Of a stretch of 64,000 nt of DNA, positions 29,658 to 38,170 are shown one piece after another. Every line of letters starts with the position of its first letter. Position 1 is the stretch's first letter. This DNA is from Marinimicrobium alkaliphilum (GTDB lineage Bacteria > Pseudomonadota > Gammaproteobacteria > Pseudomonadales > Cellvibrionaceae), in the NCBI RefSeq assembly GCF_003259155.1, contig NZ_QGMQ01000005.1:295930-359929 (forward strand), in the 5' to 3' direction. Under the pieces are notes generated by a model. The model saw only the letters and a list, made by a program, of their open reading frames with translations, made no database searches and was not told the origin of the DNA. The translations under genes were made by a program, and so were the position numbers.

Positions 29658-30146
29658 GTGAAAACCACAGATGTACCCGGATGGTGGCGTTTGGCCCTAC
29701 CCTGGTTGTTGTTTTATACCCTGCTCTGGGTGTTGTTGACCGGTGCGCGGGGTTGGGGTTTTGCCCTGGTTCTGGTCCCGGCGGCGAGCGCCGTGAGCGT
29801 CGCCCTGGGGTCGAGCCTTCCGCCCCTGCGCTGGCACCGTTTGCCGGTGTTCATCGGCTGGTATTTACGCGCCTTGTGGGCGGGGGGGTGGGATGTAGCC
29901 CGCCGCGCGCTGCACCCGCGCCTGCCTTTGGCGCCCGACTGGGTGAGTTACACCTGTACCTGCGCCAACCCCCGAGTGCGCTTGTGGCTGTCTGCCCTGG
30001 TGGGTCTGCTGCCCGGTACCTTTGCCACTCACTATGACGGTGAACATCTGTATATTCACGTACTCGATCACACCCAGCCCTGGGCGGCGCTGGTGCGCCA
30101 GCTCGAAGCCCAACTGGCGCAGCTCTTGGGGGGGACTGATCGATGA
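29658..30146 (+). CDS. mrpE: Na+/H+ antiporter subunit E (MrpE/MnhE)
   Basis: 162 residues. GTG 29658 has AGGAG five bases upstream; a GTG at 29643 is less likely. The MnhE pattern is visible: LLFYTLLWVLLTGARGWGFA, WYLRALWAGGWDVARRALHP, and the cytosolic ending LSALVGLLPGTFATHYDGE with HVLDHTQPWAALVRQLEAQL. Mrp antiporters are multi-subunit secondary transporters exchanging Na+ or K+ for protons, needed for pH and salt tolerance. First gene of an operon of eight genes whose ends all overlap by 1-8 bp. Confidence 0.9.
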   Translation: MKTTDVPGWWRLALPWLLFYTLLWVLLTGARGWGFALVLVPAASAVSVALGSSLPPLRWHRLPVFIGWYLRALWAGGWDVARRALHPRLPLAPDWVSYTCTCANPRVRLWLSALVGLLPGTFATHYDGEHLYIHVLDHTQPWAALVRQLEAQLAQLLGGTDR

Positions 30147-30394
30147 TGCTCTTGGCGACCCTTTTGGCACTGACGATTTTGGCGGGTCTGTGGCGGGTGC
30201 TGCGCGGCCCGACGCGAGCCGATCGACTGATGGCGATTCAACTCTTTGGCACAACCGGTGCCGCCGTATTGCTGATACTCGCTCAAAGCCTCGGGCAACC
30301 GGCGCTGCGCGATGTTGCCTTGGTCCTGGCGCTGCTCGCGGCGGTCGTGTCGGCGGCCCTGGTACAGCTGCTGCGGGAGGCGCCCGATGACTGA
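30143..30394 (+). CDS. mrpF: Na+/H+ antiporter subunit F (MrpF/MnhF)
   Basis: 83 residues, three predicted helices (MLLATLLALTILAGLWRVL, FGTTGAAVLLILAQSL, VALVLALLAAVVSAALVQLL). The loop RVLRGPTRADRLMAIQLFGT is the MrpF signature. ATG overlaps the mrpE stop (ATGA). Small membrane subunit of the antiporter. Confidence 0.9.
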   Translation: MMLLATLLALTILAGLWRVLRGPTRADRLMAIQLFGTTGAAVLLILAQSLGQPALRDVALVLALLAAVVSAALVQLLREAPDD

Positions 30395-30698
30395 GTGGCT
30401 GGTATGGCTGAGTTGGCCGCTGCTGTTGGCGGGGGCGTTCTTTTTCATTGCCGGAACGGTGGGCATGTTGCGCTTTCCCGATGTCTACACGCGCCTGCAC
30501 GCGGTAACCAAGGCCGATACGCTCGGCCTGGGTCTGGTGGTGGCGGGCTTGAGTGTGCGTGCGGACTCTGTTCAGGCGGTGGCTGTGATGCTCCTGATCT
30601 GGCTGTTGGTCATGGGTTCGGGCGCCACGGCCTGCCAACTTCTGGGTCGCTACCAGCGCGAACACGAAGCCCAGCAGGAGGGCCGGGACCGTGATTGA
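30387..30698 (+). CDS. mrpG: Na+/H+ antiporter subunit G (MrpG/MnhG)
   Basis: 103 residues, three helices. The MnhG signature is complete: GAFFFIAGTVGMLRFPDVYT, RLHAVTKADTLGLGLVV. ATG 30387 overlaps the mrpF end by 8 bp and begins the conserved N-terminus (MTEWLVWLSWPLLLAG). Order E-F-G matches the usual block of mrp operons. Confidence 0.92.
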   Translation: MTEWLVWLSWPLLLAGAFFFIAGTVGMLRFPDVYTRLHAVTKADTLGLGLVVAGLSVRADSVQAVAVMLLIWLLVMGSGATACQLLGRYQREHEAQQEGRDRD

Positions 30699-31596
30699 GT
30701 GGCTCCTGGATGGCACCTTGGCGGCGCTCTTGTTGATACTGGCGATCGCGGTGATTCGTGCGTCAGGACTTTACGCCAGCGTTGTATTGTTCATTGCCTT
30801 CGGTTTGCTTCTGGCACTCACCTGGGCGCGGCTGGGCGCGCCTGATCTGGCACTCGCCGAGGCCGCCATTGGCGCCGGGCTCACTGGCGTCCTGTTACTG
30901 GGTGCACTGGCGCATGCGCGGCCCGAACGTCCGTCGAACACGCTGTACGGGTATCGCTGGCCTGCGGCTCTGGTCTCGATGGCCCTGGCGGCGCTGTTGA
31001 TCAGAGCCGTCTGGCCCCTGGCTGAAACCACCCAACCGTTGCCGGCTCAGGTGATGACCGAGCTTGAGGCCAGCGGTGTGTCCCATCCGGTGACCGCTGT
31101 ACTGCTCAACTTCCGGGCCTGGGATACGCTGCTGGAATTACTGGTTGTGCTCTTTGCCTTCCTGGGTTTGCGTCAGCTGCGGCTGGCGCCGCTGGCACAC
31201 ACCGAGCCCTGGCCGCTGCTCGCCGCCTGGGGCCGACTGTTGGCGCCCCTGGCGTTGGTCATTGGCGGTTACTTGCTCTGGCGCGGCACCTCGGCTCCCG
31301 GGGGCGCTTTTCAGGGCGGCGCCCTGCTCGCCGCTGGCCTGGTGGTGCTGCGCTTGAACGGTGTCCTGCCGGCGCTCAGTTGGCGGCAATGGCCGGTGCG
31401 CCTCGGAGTGCTCCTGGGTGTCACGGTGTTTCTGGCGGTGGCCGCGCTGACCCACGCCTTCGGCGCCGGCTGGCTGACCTATCCCGTTGCCTGGAATACC
31501 CCCCTGATTGTGGCTATTGAAGTGGCCGCTACCCTCTCCATTGCGCTGACTCTGGCACTGCTGGTCGTCGGTGAACCCGAGGAGGTGCACCCGTGA
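30691..31596 (+). CDS. Fusion of MrpA C-terminal (DUF4040-like) and MrpB domains
   Basis: 301 residues from GTG 30691. The first 75 residues resemble the DUF4040/MbhD-like segment normally found at the C-terminus of MrpA (YASVVLFIAFGLLLALTWAR, LGAPDLALAEAAIGAGLTGV). The remainder carries the MnhB domain (LLARLLAPLALVIGGYLLW-like segment near residue 185, then GTSAPGGAFQGGALLAAGLV). About nine helices in total. The fusion means the antiporter has no classic full-length MrpA; the missing N-terminal ND5-like part appears to be supplied by separate downstream genes. Overlaps mrpG by 8 bp. Confidence 0.82.
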   Translation: MIEWLLDGTLAALLLILAIAVIRASGLYASVVLFIAFGLLLALTWARLGAPDLALAEAAIGAGLTGVLLLGALAHARPERPSNTLYGYRWPAALVSMALAALLIRAVWPLAETTQPLPAQVMTELEASGVSHPVTAVLLNFRAWDTLLELLVVLFAFLGLRQLRLAPLAHTEPWPLLAAWGRLLAPLALVIGGYLLWRGTSAPGGAFQGGALLAAGLVVLRLNGVLPALSWRQWPVRLGVLLGVTVFLAVAALTHAFGAGWLTYPVAWNTPLIVAIEVAATLSIALTLALLVVGEPEEVHP

Positions 31597-31883
31597 CCCA
31601 GAGCCTGCTTTTTCTCGTCGTCGGCGTCTGCCTTTGGGTCATTGGCCTCTACGGACTGTTGCGCGTGCGCCATGTGATCCGTCGTCTGATTGCGGTGAAT
31701 ATCATGGGCGGAGGTGCGTTTACTGTCATGGTGGCCATCGCTGTGCGCACCGACCCGGTCGATCCGGTGTTTCAGGCACTGGTGGTGACCGGGCTGGTGG
31801 TGGCCGTCAGTGCCACGGCCTTTGCGCTGCGGCTGGCTTCGGCTGAAGCGCATTGCACGCGTCGCAGGGAGTCGCGCCCGTGA
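31593..31883 (+). CDS. mrpC: Na+/H+ antiporter subunit C (MrpC/MnhC, NuoK-like)
   Basis: 96 residues, three helices, homologous to NuoK. Motifs: FLVVGVCLWVIGLYGLLR, RVRHVIRRLIAVNIMGGGAF, and DPVDPVFQALVVTGLVVAVS-ATAFALRL, the MnhC/NuoK helix III pattern. The start GTG overlaps the stop of the fusion gene (GTGA). Confidence 0.88.
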   Translation: MTQSLLFLVVGVCLWVIGLYGLLRVRHVIRRLIAVNIMGGGAFTVMVAIAVRTDPVDPVFQALVVTGLVVAVSATAFALRLASAEAHCTRRRESRP

Positions 31884-33304
31884 CCCTGGCGCTGATGAGT
31901 CTGTTGCTGCCTCTGGCCAGTGCTCTGGTATTGTTGGTGCTGCGCGCGCGCAGCCCAGTGCTGATGATACTGGCCACCTTGGGCAGTCTGATCGCTGCTG
32001 CGGGAGCGCTCTATCAGGTGGTCGACGGCGGCGAACAACTTCTGGCCCTGGGGGGCTGGGAGCCGCCTCTGGGTATCCGTTTCCGGCTTACACCGCTATC
32101 GGGCCTGCTCTTGGTTTTTACCGCCCTGATTCATTTGTTGGTCGCGTTTTATGCGGCTGCGAGCCGTCACAGCCAGACCCGGCATACCGATTACTGGCCT
32201 TTGTCCGGTCTGTTGCACGCCAGTCTGGTGGCACTGTGGCTGTCCAATGATCTGTTCAACTGGTATGTGACCCTGGAGCTGTTGGGGTTGGTGGCAGTGG
32301 CACTGGTGACGCTGGCGGGCCCCAAGGCTTACCGGGCCGCCATGCGTTACCTGATTCTGTCGCTGGTGGCGTCGCTTTTCTACCTGCTCGGCGTGGCGCT
32401 GCTCTACGGGCGCTACGGGGTACTCGACGTGGCGCTGTTGGCGTCACTGACGGAGGCGGATGCCACCACCCACACAGCCCTGCTGCTGATGACCCTGGGG
32501 CTGATGCTCAAGGCCGCACTCTGGCCTCTGCACTTGTGGCTGCCGCCGGCCCATGCCGGTGCGCCCACCGCGGTCAGCGCCCTGCTCTCGGCTTTGGTGG
32601 TCAAAGGGCCGCTGTTTATCCTGTGGCTGATCTGGAGTGAAATCGCCCCACCGGCGCTGGCCCGGGACATGGGCTTTATCATGGCGCTGGCCGGGGTTGC
32701 AGCCTTGTTATCCGGAGGCTGGTCGGCCATGCGTACCCCGTATATCAAGACCCTGGTCGCCTACTCGACGGTGGCACAGTTGGGCTATGCCCTGATGGCA
32801 CTCGGTCTGCTGCTCTACTGGGAACTGCCCGAACTGCATGTGGCCCTGTGGTTATTTGTCCTCTCCCACGGGCTGGCCAAAGTGTCGATGTTTCTCGCGG
32901 CTGGCGAAATGCAGGCGACCCTGGGCAGTAAACGCATCAGTGCCCTCACCGGGGCCACCCAGACCATGCCGGTCGCCATGTTTGCCTTTGCCGTGGCGGG
33001 GGGCAGCCTGATCGGTTTGCCGCCCAGCGGCGGTTTTCTGGCCAAATGGCTGCTGCTGCAACCGCTGTTTGCCGAGCCGGCCAATTGGTTCTGGGCCTTT
33101 GCCGTGTTGCTGGGGACCCTGGCCAGTGCTGTCTACGTCTTCCGGGTGGTCGCGCTGGCCTTTGACCGCGCCAAACCGACCCGGCCCGACTTCGATCCCC
33201 ACGTTCTGGCCCAGTGGCTTGCGTTGATCCCCGCCTTGTTGGTGTGGGGCATGGCGCTGGTGAGTCAGCCACTGATCCTCTGGCTGACGGGGGTGACCCA
33301 CTGA
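31880..33304 (+). CDS. mrpD: Proton-conducting antiporter subunit D (MrpD-like, ND2/ND4 family)
   Basis: 474 residues, about 14 helices. GTG 31880 overlaps the mrpC stop. The channel residues of the family are present: TM5 Glu in NWYVTLELLGLVAVALV, the helix-7 Lys in GLMLKAALWPLHLWLPPAHA, and the next Lys in ALLSALVVKGPLFIL. It would form one of the proton/cation pathways of the complex. Confidence 0.88.
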   Translation: MTLALMSLLLPLASALVLLVLRARSPVLMILATLGSLIAAAGALYQVVDGGEQLLALGGWEPPLGIRFRLTPLSGLLLVFTALIHLLVAFYAAASRHSQTRHTDYWPLSGLLHASLVALWLSNDLFNWYVTLELLGLVAVALVTLAGPKAYRAAMRYLILSLVASLFYLLGVALLYGRYGVLDVALLASLTEADATTHTALLLMTLGLMLKAALWPLHLWLPPAHAGAPTAVSALLSALVVKGPLFILWLIWSEIAPPALARDMGFIMALAGVAALLSGGWSAMRTPYIKTLVAYSTVAQLGYALMALGLLLYWELPELHVALWLFVLSHGLAKVSMFLAAGEMQATLGSKRISALTGATQTMPVAMFAFAVAGGSLIGLPPSGGFLAKWLLLQPLFAEPANWFWAFAVLLGTLASAVYVFRVVALAFDRAKPTRPDFDPHVLAQWLALIPALLVWGMALVSQPLILWLTGVTH

Positions 33305-34821
33305 TGGCGCCCGAGTGGACTCAGCTGTTGCCGGTCGCGGTGGTGCTCAGCTCCCTGGTGCCCGGGCTGTTGATCTTCACGTTGCGCGAGCACCAAGTGG
33401 GCTTGCGCACGGCATTGAACCTGGGCGGTGTCCTGCTCAAGTTGTTGCTGGTGGGGCTGATGCTGTGGGGGGTGAGCCAGGGGCTGAGCTTCCGCTTTGC
33501 TCTGCCGTTTATCCCCGGAGGTGAGCTGGTGCTGCAGGGGGATGCCCTGTCGCTACAGTTTGTCGCGCTGTCTTCCATCCTCTGGGCGGCGACCACACTC
33601 TACGCCATTGGCTATCTGGAAGGTGCGCCGCTGCGCTCGCGCTTCTTCGGTTATTTCAGCTTGTGTGTCAGTGCCACGGTGGGTTTGGCGCTGGCGGGTA
33701 ACCTGGTGACCTTTCTGCTGTTTTATGAGCTGCTGACGCTGGCGACCTTTCCCCTGGTGGTGCACCGGGGCACGCCGGAGGCGTTGCGCGCCGGGCGCAT
33801 GTACCTGGCTTATACCCTGGGGGGCGGCGCCCTGGTACTGATGGGCGCGGCACTTCTGCATCTGTTGGCGGGCAGCCCGGACTTCACGCCTGGCGGCTAT
33901 CTGGCGCCGCTGGTGGATGATAATCGCGCGGGCCTGACGCTGGCATTCGCGCTTCTGATCGCCGGGCTGGGGGTCAAGGCCGCGCTCATCCCACTGCACA
34001 GCTGGCTGCCCAAAGCGATGGTGGCGCCGGCCCCGGTGAGTGCCCTTCTGCATGCGGTCGCGGTGGTCAAGGCGGGCGCCTTTGGGATCGTGCGGGTGGT
34101 TTACGACGTTTTCGGGGTCGAGCCGGTGGCCCTTCTGCAGCTCAATGAGCCGCTGCTCTGGTTGGCGGCGGCCACCATTATTTACGGTTCGCTCAAGGCA
34201 CTGCAGCAGCGGGAGATCAAGAAACGTCTGGCGTTCTCGACCGTCAGCCAGGTGTCCTACATCACACTGGGGGTGGCCTTGCTCGGGCCTATCGGTGCCA
34301 TTGGTGCGCTGGTGCATCTGGTGCATCAGGGGCTGATGAAAATCACGTTGTTCTTCTGTGCCGGTAACTTTGCCGAAACCTTGCACGTACACCGGATTCG
34401 GGAGATGGACGGCATTGGCCGACGTATGCCTTTGACCATGGCCGCCTTTACCGTGGGGGCGCTGGGGATGATGGGGGTGCCGCCAATCGCCGGATTCATC
34501 AGCAAATGGTATCTCGGGCTGGGGGCGCTCGAGACGGAGTACTACTGGGTGCTCGGGGTGCTGGTGGCCTCGGGCCTGCTCAACGCCGCCTACTTTTTGC
34601 CGATGGTGTATCGGGGCTGGTTTGCACCGCCGCCGGAGCACTGGCCCGAGGATACCGGCCTGGGTGGTGGGCGCGGCGGCATCCGCGAGACCCATTGGAT
34701 GCTGCTTTGGCCCACCCTGTTTACCGCGGCACTGGCGCTGTTGGCCGGGATCCTCGCCAGTACGGGGATCAGTCCTCTGGCTTGGGCTGAACTGATCGTG
34801 GCGCGGGAGTTTGAATCATGA
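33304..34821 (+). CDS. Second ND4/ND5-like proton-conducting subunit (MrpA/MrpD-like)
   Basis: 505 residues. The ATG overlaps the stop of the previous gene by one base. About 14 helices, with TM5 Glu (LLFYELLTLATFPLVV), helix-7 Lys (AGLGVKAALIPLHSWLPKAM), and HAVAVVKAGAFGIVRVVYD. It probably substitutes for the N-terminal ND5-like half of MrpA, because no full MrpA is encoded. Alternatively it is a second MrpD-type subunit as in DUF4040-containing antiporters of other proteobacteria. Confidence 0.85.
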   Translation: MAPEWTQLLPVAVVLSSLVPGLLIFTLREHQVGLRTALNLGGVLLKLLLVGLMLWGVSQGLSFRFALPFIPGGELVLQGDALSLQFVALSSILWAATTLYAIGYLEGAPLRSRFFGYFSLCVSATVGLALAGNLVTFLLFYELLTLATFPLVVHRGTPEALRAGRMYLAYTLGGGALVLMGAALLHLLAGSPDFTPGGYLAPLVDDNRAGLTLAFALLIAGLGVKAALIPLHSWLPKAMVAPAPVSALLHAVAVVKAGAFGIVRVVYDVFGVEPVALLQLNEPLLWLAAATIIYGSLKALQQREIKKRLAFSTVSQVSYITLGVALLGPIGAIGALVHLVHQGLMKITLFFCAGNFAETLHVHRIREMDGIGRRMPLTMAAFTVGALGMMGVPPIAGFISKWYLGLGALETEYYWVLGVLVASGLLNAAYFLPMVYRGWFAPPPEHWPEDTGLGGGRGGIRETHWMLLWPTLFTAALALLAGILASTGISPLAWAELIVAREFES

Positions 34822-36470
34822 GTGCCCTGTTATGGCTATCTGTACCTCTGGCGCCTTTGCTCGCGGGGCTGGCGCTGCTGGCCTTGCGCGACCGGGCCAC
34901 CCCCTGGCTCTGGCTCAGTTGTGTACCGGCGCTGGCGCTGGCAATTTGGCCGGCACCGGGGGCGTCCCTCGGTGCACTCCTGGCGGGGGCCCACTGGGGC
35001 GCGGCAGATACCCTGACCCGGGCCTTTTTGGGTTTTAGCGCTCTGTTGTGGGGGGCCGCCAGTGTGTACGCCTGGGCGAGCCACCACAATGACCCCCGCC
35101 GGATGCGCTTCTGGACCTTCTGGCTGCTGACCTTGTGCGGCAACCTGCTGCTGATTATCGCCCAGGATGGCGCGAGTTTTTATGTCGGCTTCACCCTGAT
35201 GAGCCTGTCGGCATACGGCCTCGTGGTGCACAAGGGGGGGCCGGGTCCGCGTCAGGCAGGGCGTCTGTATTTGCAGCTCGCGATTATTGGCGAAATGCTC
35301 CTCTATGCCGGCCTTATCTTGCGGGTCCATGAGGCGGGAGGCGAGGTGGCGTTCAGTGCCTGGCAACAGGCGCCGGTGGGTGTGGTCACCGCGGTGTTGA
35401 TGTTGGTCGGTTTTGGTCTTAAAGCCGGTTTCTGGCCACTCCATATCTGGCTGCCCCAGGCTCATCCCGCGGCCCCGGCCGCGGCCAGCGCGGTGCTCTC
35501 CGGGGCCATGATCAAGGCCGGGATTCTGGGTTTGTGGCGTTTTATGCCCGAGCAGTCGGATCTGCTGATGGACTGGGCCAGTGTGTTGTTCAGCATCGGT
35601 TTGGTCAGTGCGTTTTACGGCGTCGTTCTTGGTTTGCTGCAAACCCGGGCCAAGGCCGCCCTGGCCTATTCGTCCGTCAGCCAGGTGGGCTACTTGCTCG
35701 CGCTCCTGGCACTGGCGTGGGGCCAGCCCGAGGCCCGTGCGGCCTGGGGGCTGGTGCTGGCGTTGTATGTGGTGCATCACGGTATGGCCAAGGGGGCGCT
35801 CTTTATGGCGGCGGGGCTGGCAGCGAACTACCGGTTCAGGGCCTGGCAGTGGGCGTTGGTGGCACTGCCTGGCCTGGCTCTCGCGGGCCTGCCTTTAACC
35901 AGCGGTGCTGCGGTAAAAACCCTGTTCAAAACCGGGCTGGGCGACTCGGTATTGGCACCGGCGTTGCCGCTACTCACCTTGGGCTCGGTGGCAACGGCCC
36001 TGCTGATTGCCCGAGCCGTGTGGTTGATGGTCCAAAGCCAGCCCGAGAGCCACGCCAGACCTTCGCTTCCGTTGCTGGCCAGTTGGGCGGCTGTCGCCAG
36101 TGCGCCTTTACTGGGGCCCGGGCTCTGGCCGCCGCTGCGCGCCGCCTGGCTCGACAGCACAAGTATTTACGTCCTTTGGGCGCTGCTGTGGCCGTTATCG
36201 TTGGCGCTGGGCCTGTCCGCGTTCGTGGTATGGCGGCGCTGGGCGCTACCACCGCTGTTGACCCGTCTGGGAGAACCCGCCCGCTTTTTCTCGCTTTGGT
36301 TGCGGACACTTCTGCACAGGCCACGGCTGCCTGATGACGAGATTGCGAAAAGGCACTACCGTGCCTGGCGCCAGCGCGAGCGTCGCTGGAACCGTTTCTG
36401 GCAGCAGGGTACCGTGGCCGTCAGTGCCTGGCTCCTGAGTATTCTTTTACTGTTGGCCTGGTTGTGGTGA
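34818..36470 (+). CDS. Third ND2/4/5-like subunit lacking the TM5 glutamate
   Basis: 550 residues, ATG overlapping the previous stop (ATGA). It belongs to the same proton_antipo_M family: helix-7 Lys in GFGLKAGFWPLHIWLPQAH and SGAMIKAGILGLWRFMP are conserved. At the place of the TM5 Glu, however, the sequence is FYVGFTLMSLSAYG, so Glu is replaced by Thr. The C-terminus has an extended basic cytosolic segment (KRHYRAWRQRERRWNRFW) and a final helix. It resembles HyfB/'complex I subunit 5'-type proteins. Last gene of the operon. Confidence 0.83.
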   Translation: MSALLWLSVPLAPLLAGLALLALRDRATPWLWLSCVPALALAIWPAPGASLGALLAGAHWGAADTLTRAFLGFSALLWGAASVYAWASHHNDPRRMRFWTFWLLTLCGNLLLIIAQDGASFYVGFTLMSLSAYGLVVHKGGPGPRQAGRLYLQLAIIGEMLLYAGLILRVHEAGGEVAFSAWQQAPVGVVTAVLMLVGFGLKAGFWPLHIWLPQAHPAAPAAASAVLSGAMIKAGILGLWRFMPEQSDLLMDWASVLFSIGLVSAFYGVVLGLLQTRAKAALAYSSVSQVGYLLALLALAWGQPEARAAWGLVLALYVVHHGMAKGALFMAAGLAANYRFRAWQWALVALPGLALAGLPLTSGAAVKTLFKTGLGDSVLAPALPLLTLGSVATALLIARAVWLMVQSQPESHARPSLPLLASWAAVASAPLLGPGLWPPLRAAWLDSTSIYVLWALLWPLSLALGLSAFVVWRRWALPPLLTRLGEPARFFSLWLRTLLHRPRLPDDEIAKRHYRAWRQRERRWNRFWQQGTVAVSAWLLSILLLLAWLW

Positions 36471-36517
36471 ACTACACTGAAAGGCGGCACCTAAATTTTC
36501 AACCAGGCGACTAAAAC

Positions 36518-38170
36518 GTGGTTAAGAAAGCGCCCAAGCCCCTGTCGGTCGCGTCCCTGTTGTTGGTGGCGCTGGCGATCTTTGTGGTGACCACCGGGCT
36601 GGCCCTGTCGGCGCTGGTGGGGTTTATTAACTGGCAGGCCCGTGACCTCCAGCAACAGACAGAATCGGCCTTGTTTGCCAGCCTGCAGGCGGAATTTCAG
36701 GTTACCTATCGCGAAGTCGTCAGCCTGCTGGATAATCACCGGCCGACCTTTGTGGCTCTGCATCGAGAGGCGCTGGCGCTGGTGGGTGACGATCTCGACG
36801 GGCTTGAGGTCGAACGCTTGCACGCACAATTGCGCGACGCCAGCGACACCCCCTTTGATATCTACCTGATCGGCCCCGACCTGACGATTCATCAGACCAC
36901 ATACCTCGCTGATCTGGGTCTGGACTTCAACCATCCGACCCTGGTGGACGGCAGGATGTTGATTGAACGGGCGGCGCGCACGGGGGATGTCCTGGTGGCA
37001 CCACCGATGCTTGAGCTGTTGGCGCGCAACTTTCGGGTTTACACCTATGCGCCGATTGGTGACAGCGGTTATACCTTGCAGCTGGGGTTTATACCCGAAG
37101 ATGTGAATGCGCGCCTTGCTGCGCTCGACCAAGACCTGGCTGAGCGAACGCTGTTCGATATCAACCTGCACTTTTTAATGTGGGATGAATGGATGTTGCC
37201 CCTGCGCGGACACCTGTCCGAGGCCGACGATAAAAATCTCGCCCTCGCGAATCAGTACGAGCACAATCGCCAAGCCGCCCGACGGATGCAGCGCGCCTAC
37301 CGACAAGATGCGCCCTACCAGATCAGCCGACGTCCCACGCCGCGCTACTACTTACCCGTGATGCGGCTATCGAGTGAGGACCAGCTTCCCGTGATTTTGA
37401 TGGCGGAGATTACCCTGCATACCGATGCGGTCGCCGAAGCGCGCCGCGCGTTGGTGTTTGTTGTTGCCATGGTGATGCTTTTGTTGATTGGCCTGGCGGT
37501 GATCGCGAACCTGGTGTTGCGGCGCTCAATTGCCAAACCGCTGCGCCGGCTGTCGGCGGCTATGGAAGCCTGGGCGCCGTTCAATCTGCAGGGTGGTGGC
37601 CAGCGCATTGCTGAACTGCAATCGCTGGCGGTGCATTACAACACCTTGTTGAACAGTGCCCGCTCGACCATCATGGGGCTGGATGAAGAACTTCAAACCG
37701 ACGGGCTGACGCGCCTGGCAAGTCGCTTGCGCACAGAGAACGAATTGGCGGTTGAGGTGCGTCGCTGTGCCCGGGTGCAAACGCCATTCAGTATTGTGTT
37801 TATTGATCTTGATTACTTCAAACAGGTGAACGACACCCACGGGCACCTGGTGGGTGATGACGTCCTGCGCAAAGCCGCCAACGTATTGTCCCAGCGCTGC
37901 CGCCACGCCGATACCCTCGGGCGCTGGGGTGGTGAGGAGTTTCTGTTATTGTGTCGAGGAGCCAGTCGGGACGAGGCGGCAGTGCTTGCGGAAGTTCTGC
38001 GTCAGGCCATCAGACAAACGCCCATGCTCCACGGCGAGAGCATTACCGCGAGCTTCGGTGTGGCTGACTATCGCCCGGATGACACCGTCGAGTCGCTTGT
38101 TGAACGTGCCGACCAGGCCCTCTATCGGGCCAAAAATGAGGGCCGCGATCGGGTCGCTGTGGCGGATTAA
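36518..38170 (+). CDS. Membrane-bound diguanylate cyclase with periplasmic sensor (Cache-like)
   Basis: 550 residues from GTG 36518. TM1 (LLVALAIFVVTTGLALSALV), a periplasmic sensor of about 270 residues (DTPFDIYLIGPDLTIHQTTY, DVLVAPPMLELLARNFRVYT) that looks like a double-Cache domain, TM2 (ALVFVVAMVMLLLIGLAVIA), a HAMP-like linker, and a C-terminal GGDEF domain. The active site reads GRWGGEEFLLL, and the inhibitory I-site RHAD is present five residues upstream. It should make c-di-GMP with product feedback. The 3' end overlaps the convergent ABC permease gene by 4 bp. Confidence 0.92.
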   Translation: MVKKAPKPLSVASLLLVALAIFVVTTGLALSALVGFINWQARDLQQQTESALFASLQAEFQVTYREVVSLLDNHRPTFVALHREALALVGDDLDGLEVERLHAQLRDASDTPFDIYLIGPDLTIHQTTYLADLGLDFNHPTLVDGRMLIERAARTGDVLVAPPMLELLARNFRVYTYAPIGDSGYTLQLGFIPEDVNARLAALDQDLAERTLFDINLHFLMWDEWMLPLRGHLSEADDKNLALANQYEHNRQAARRMQRAYRQDAPYQISRRPTPRYYLPVMRLSSEDQLPVILMAEITLHTDAVAEARRALVFVVAMVMLLLIGLAVIANLVLRRSIAKPLRRLSAAMEAWAPFNLQGGGQRIAELQSLAVHYNTLLNSARSTIMGLDEELQTDGLTRLASRLRTENELAVEVRRCARVQTPFSIVFIDLDYFKQVNDTHGHLVGDDVLRKAANVLSQRCRHADTLGRWGGEEFLLLCRGASRDEAAVLAEVLRQAIRQTPMLHGESITASFGVADYRPDDTVESLVERADQALYRAKNEGRDRVAVAD

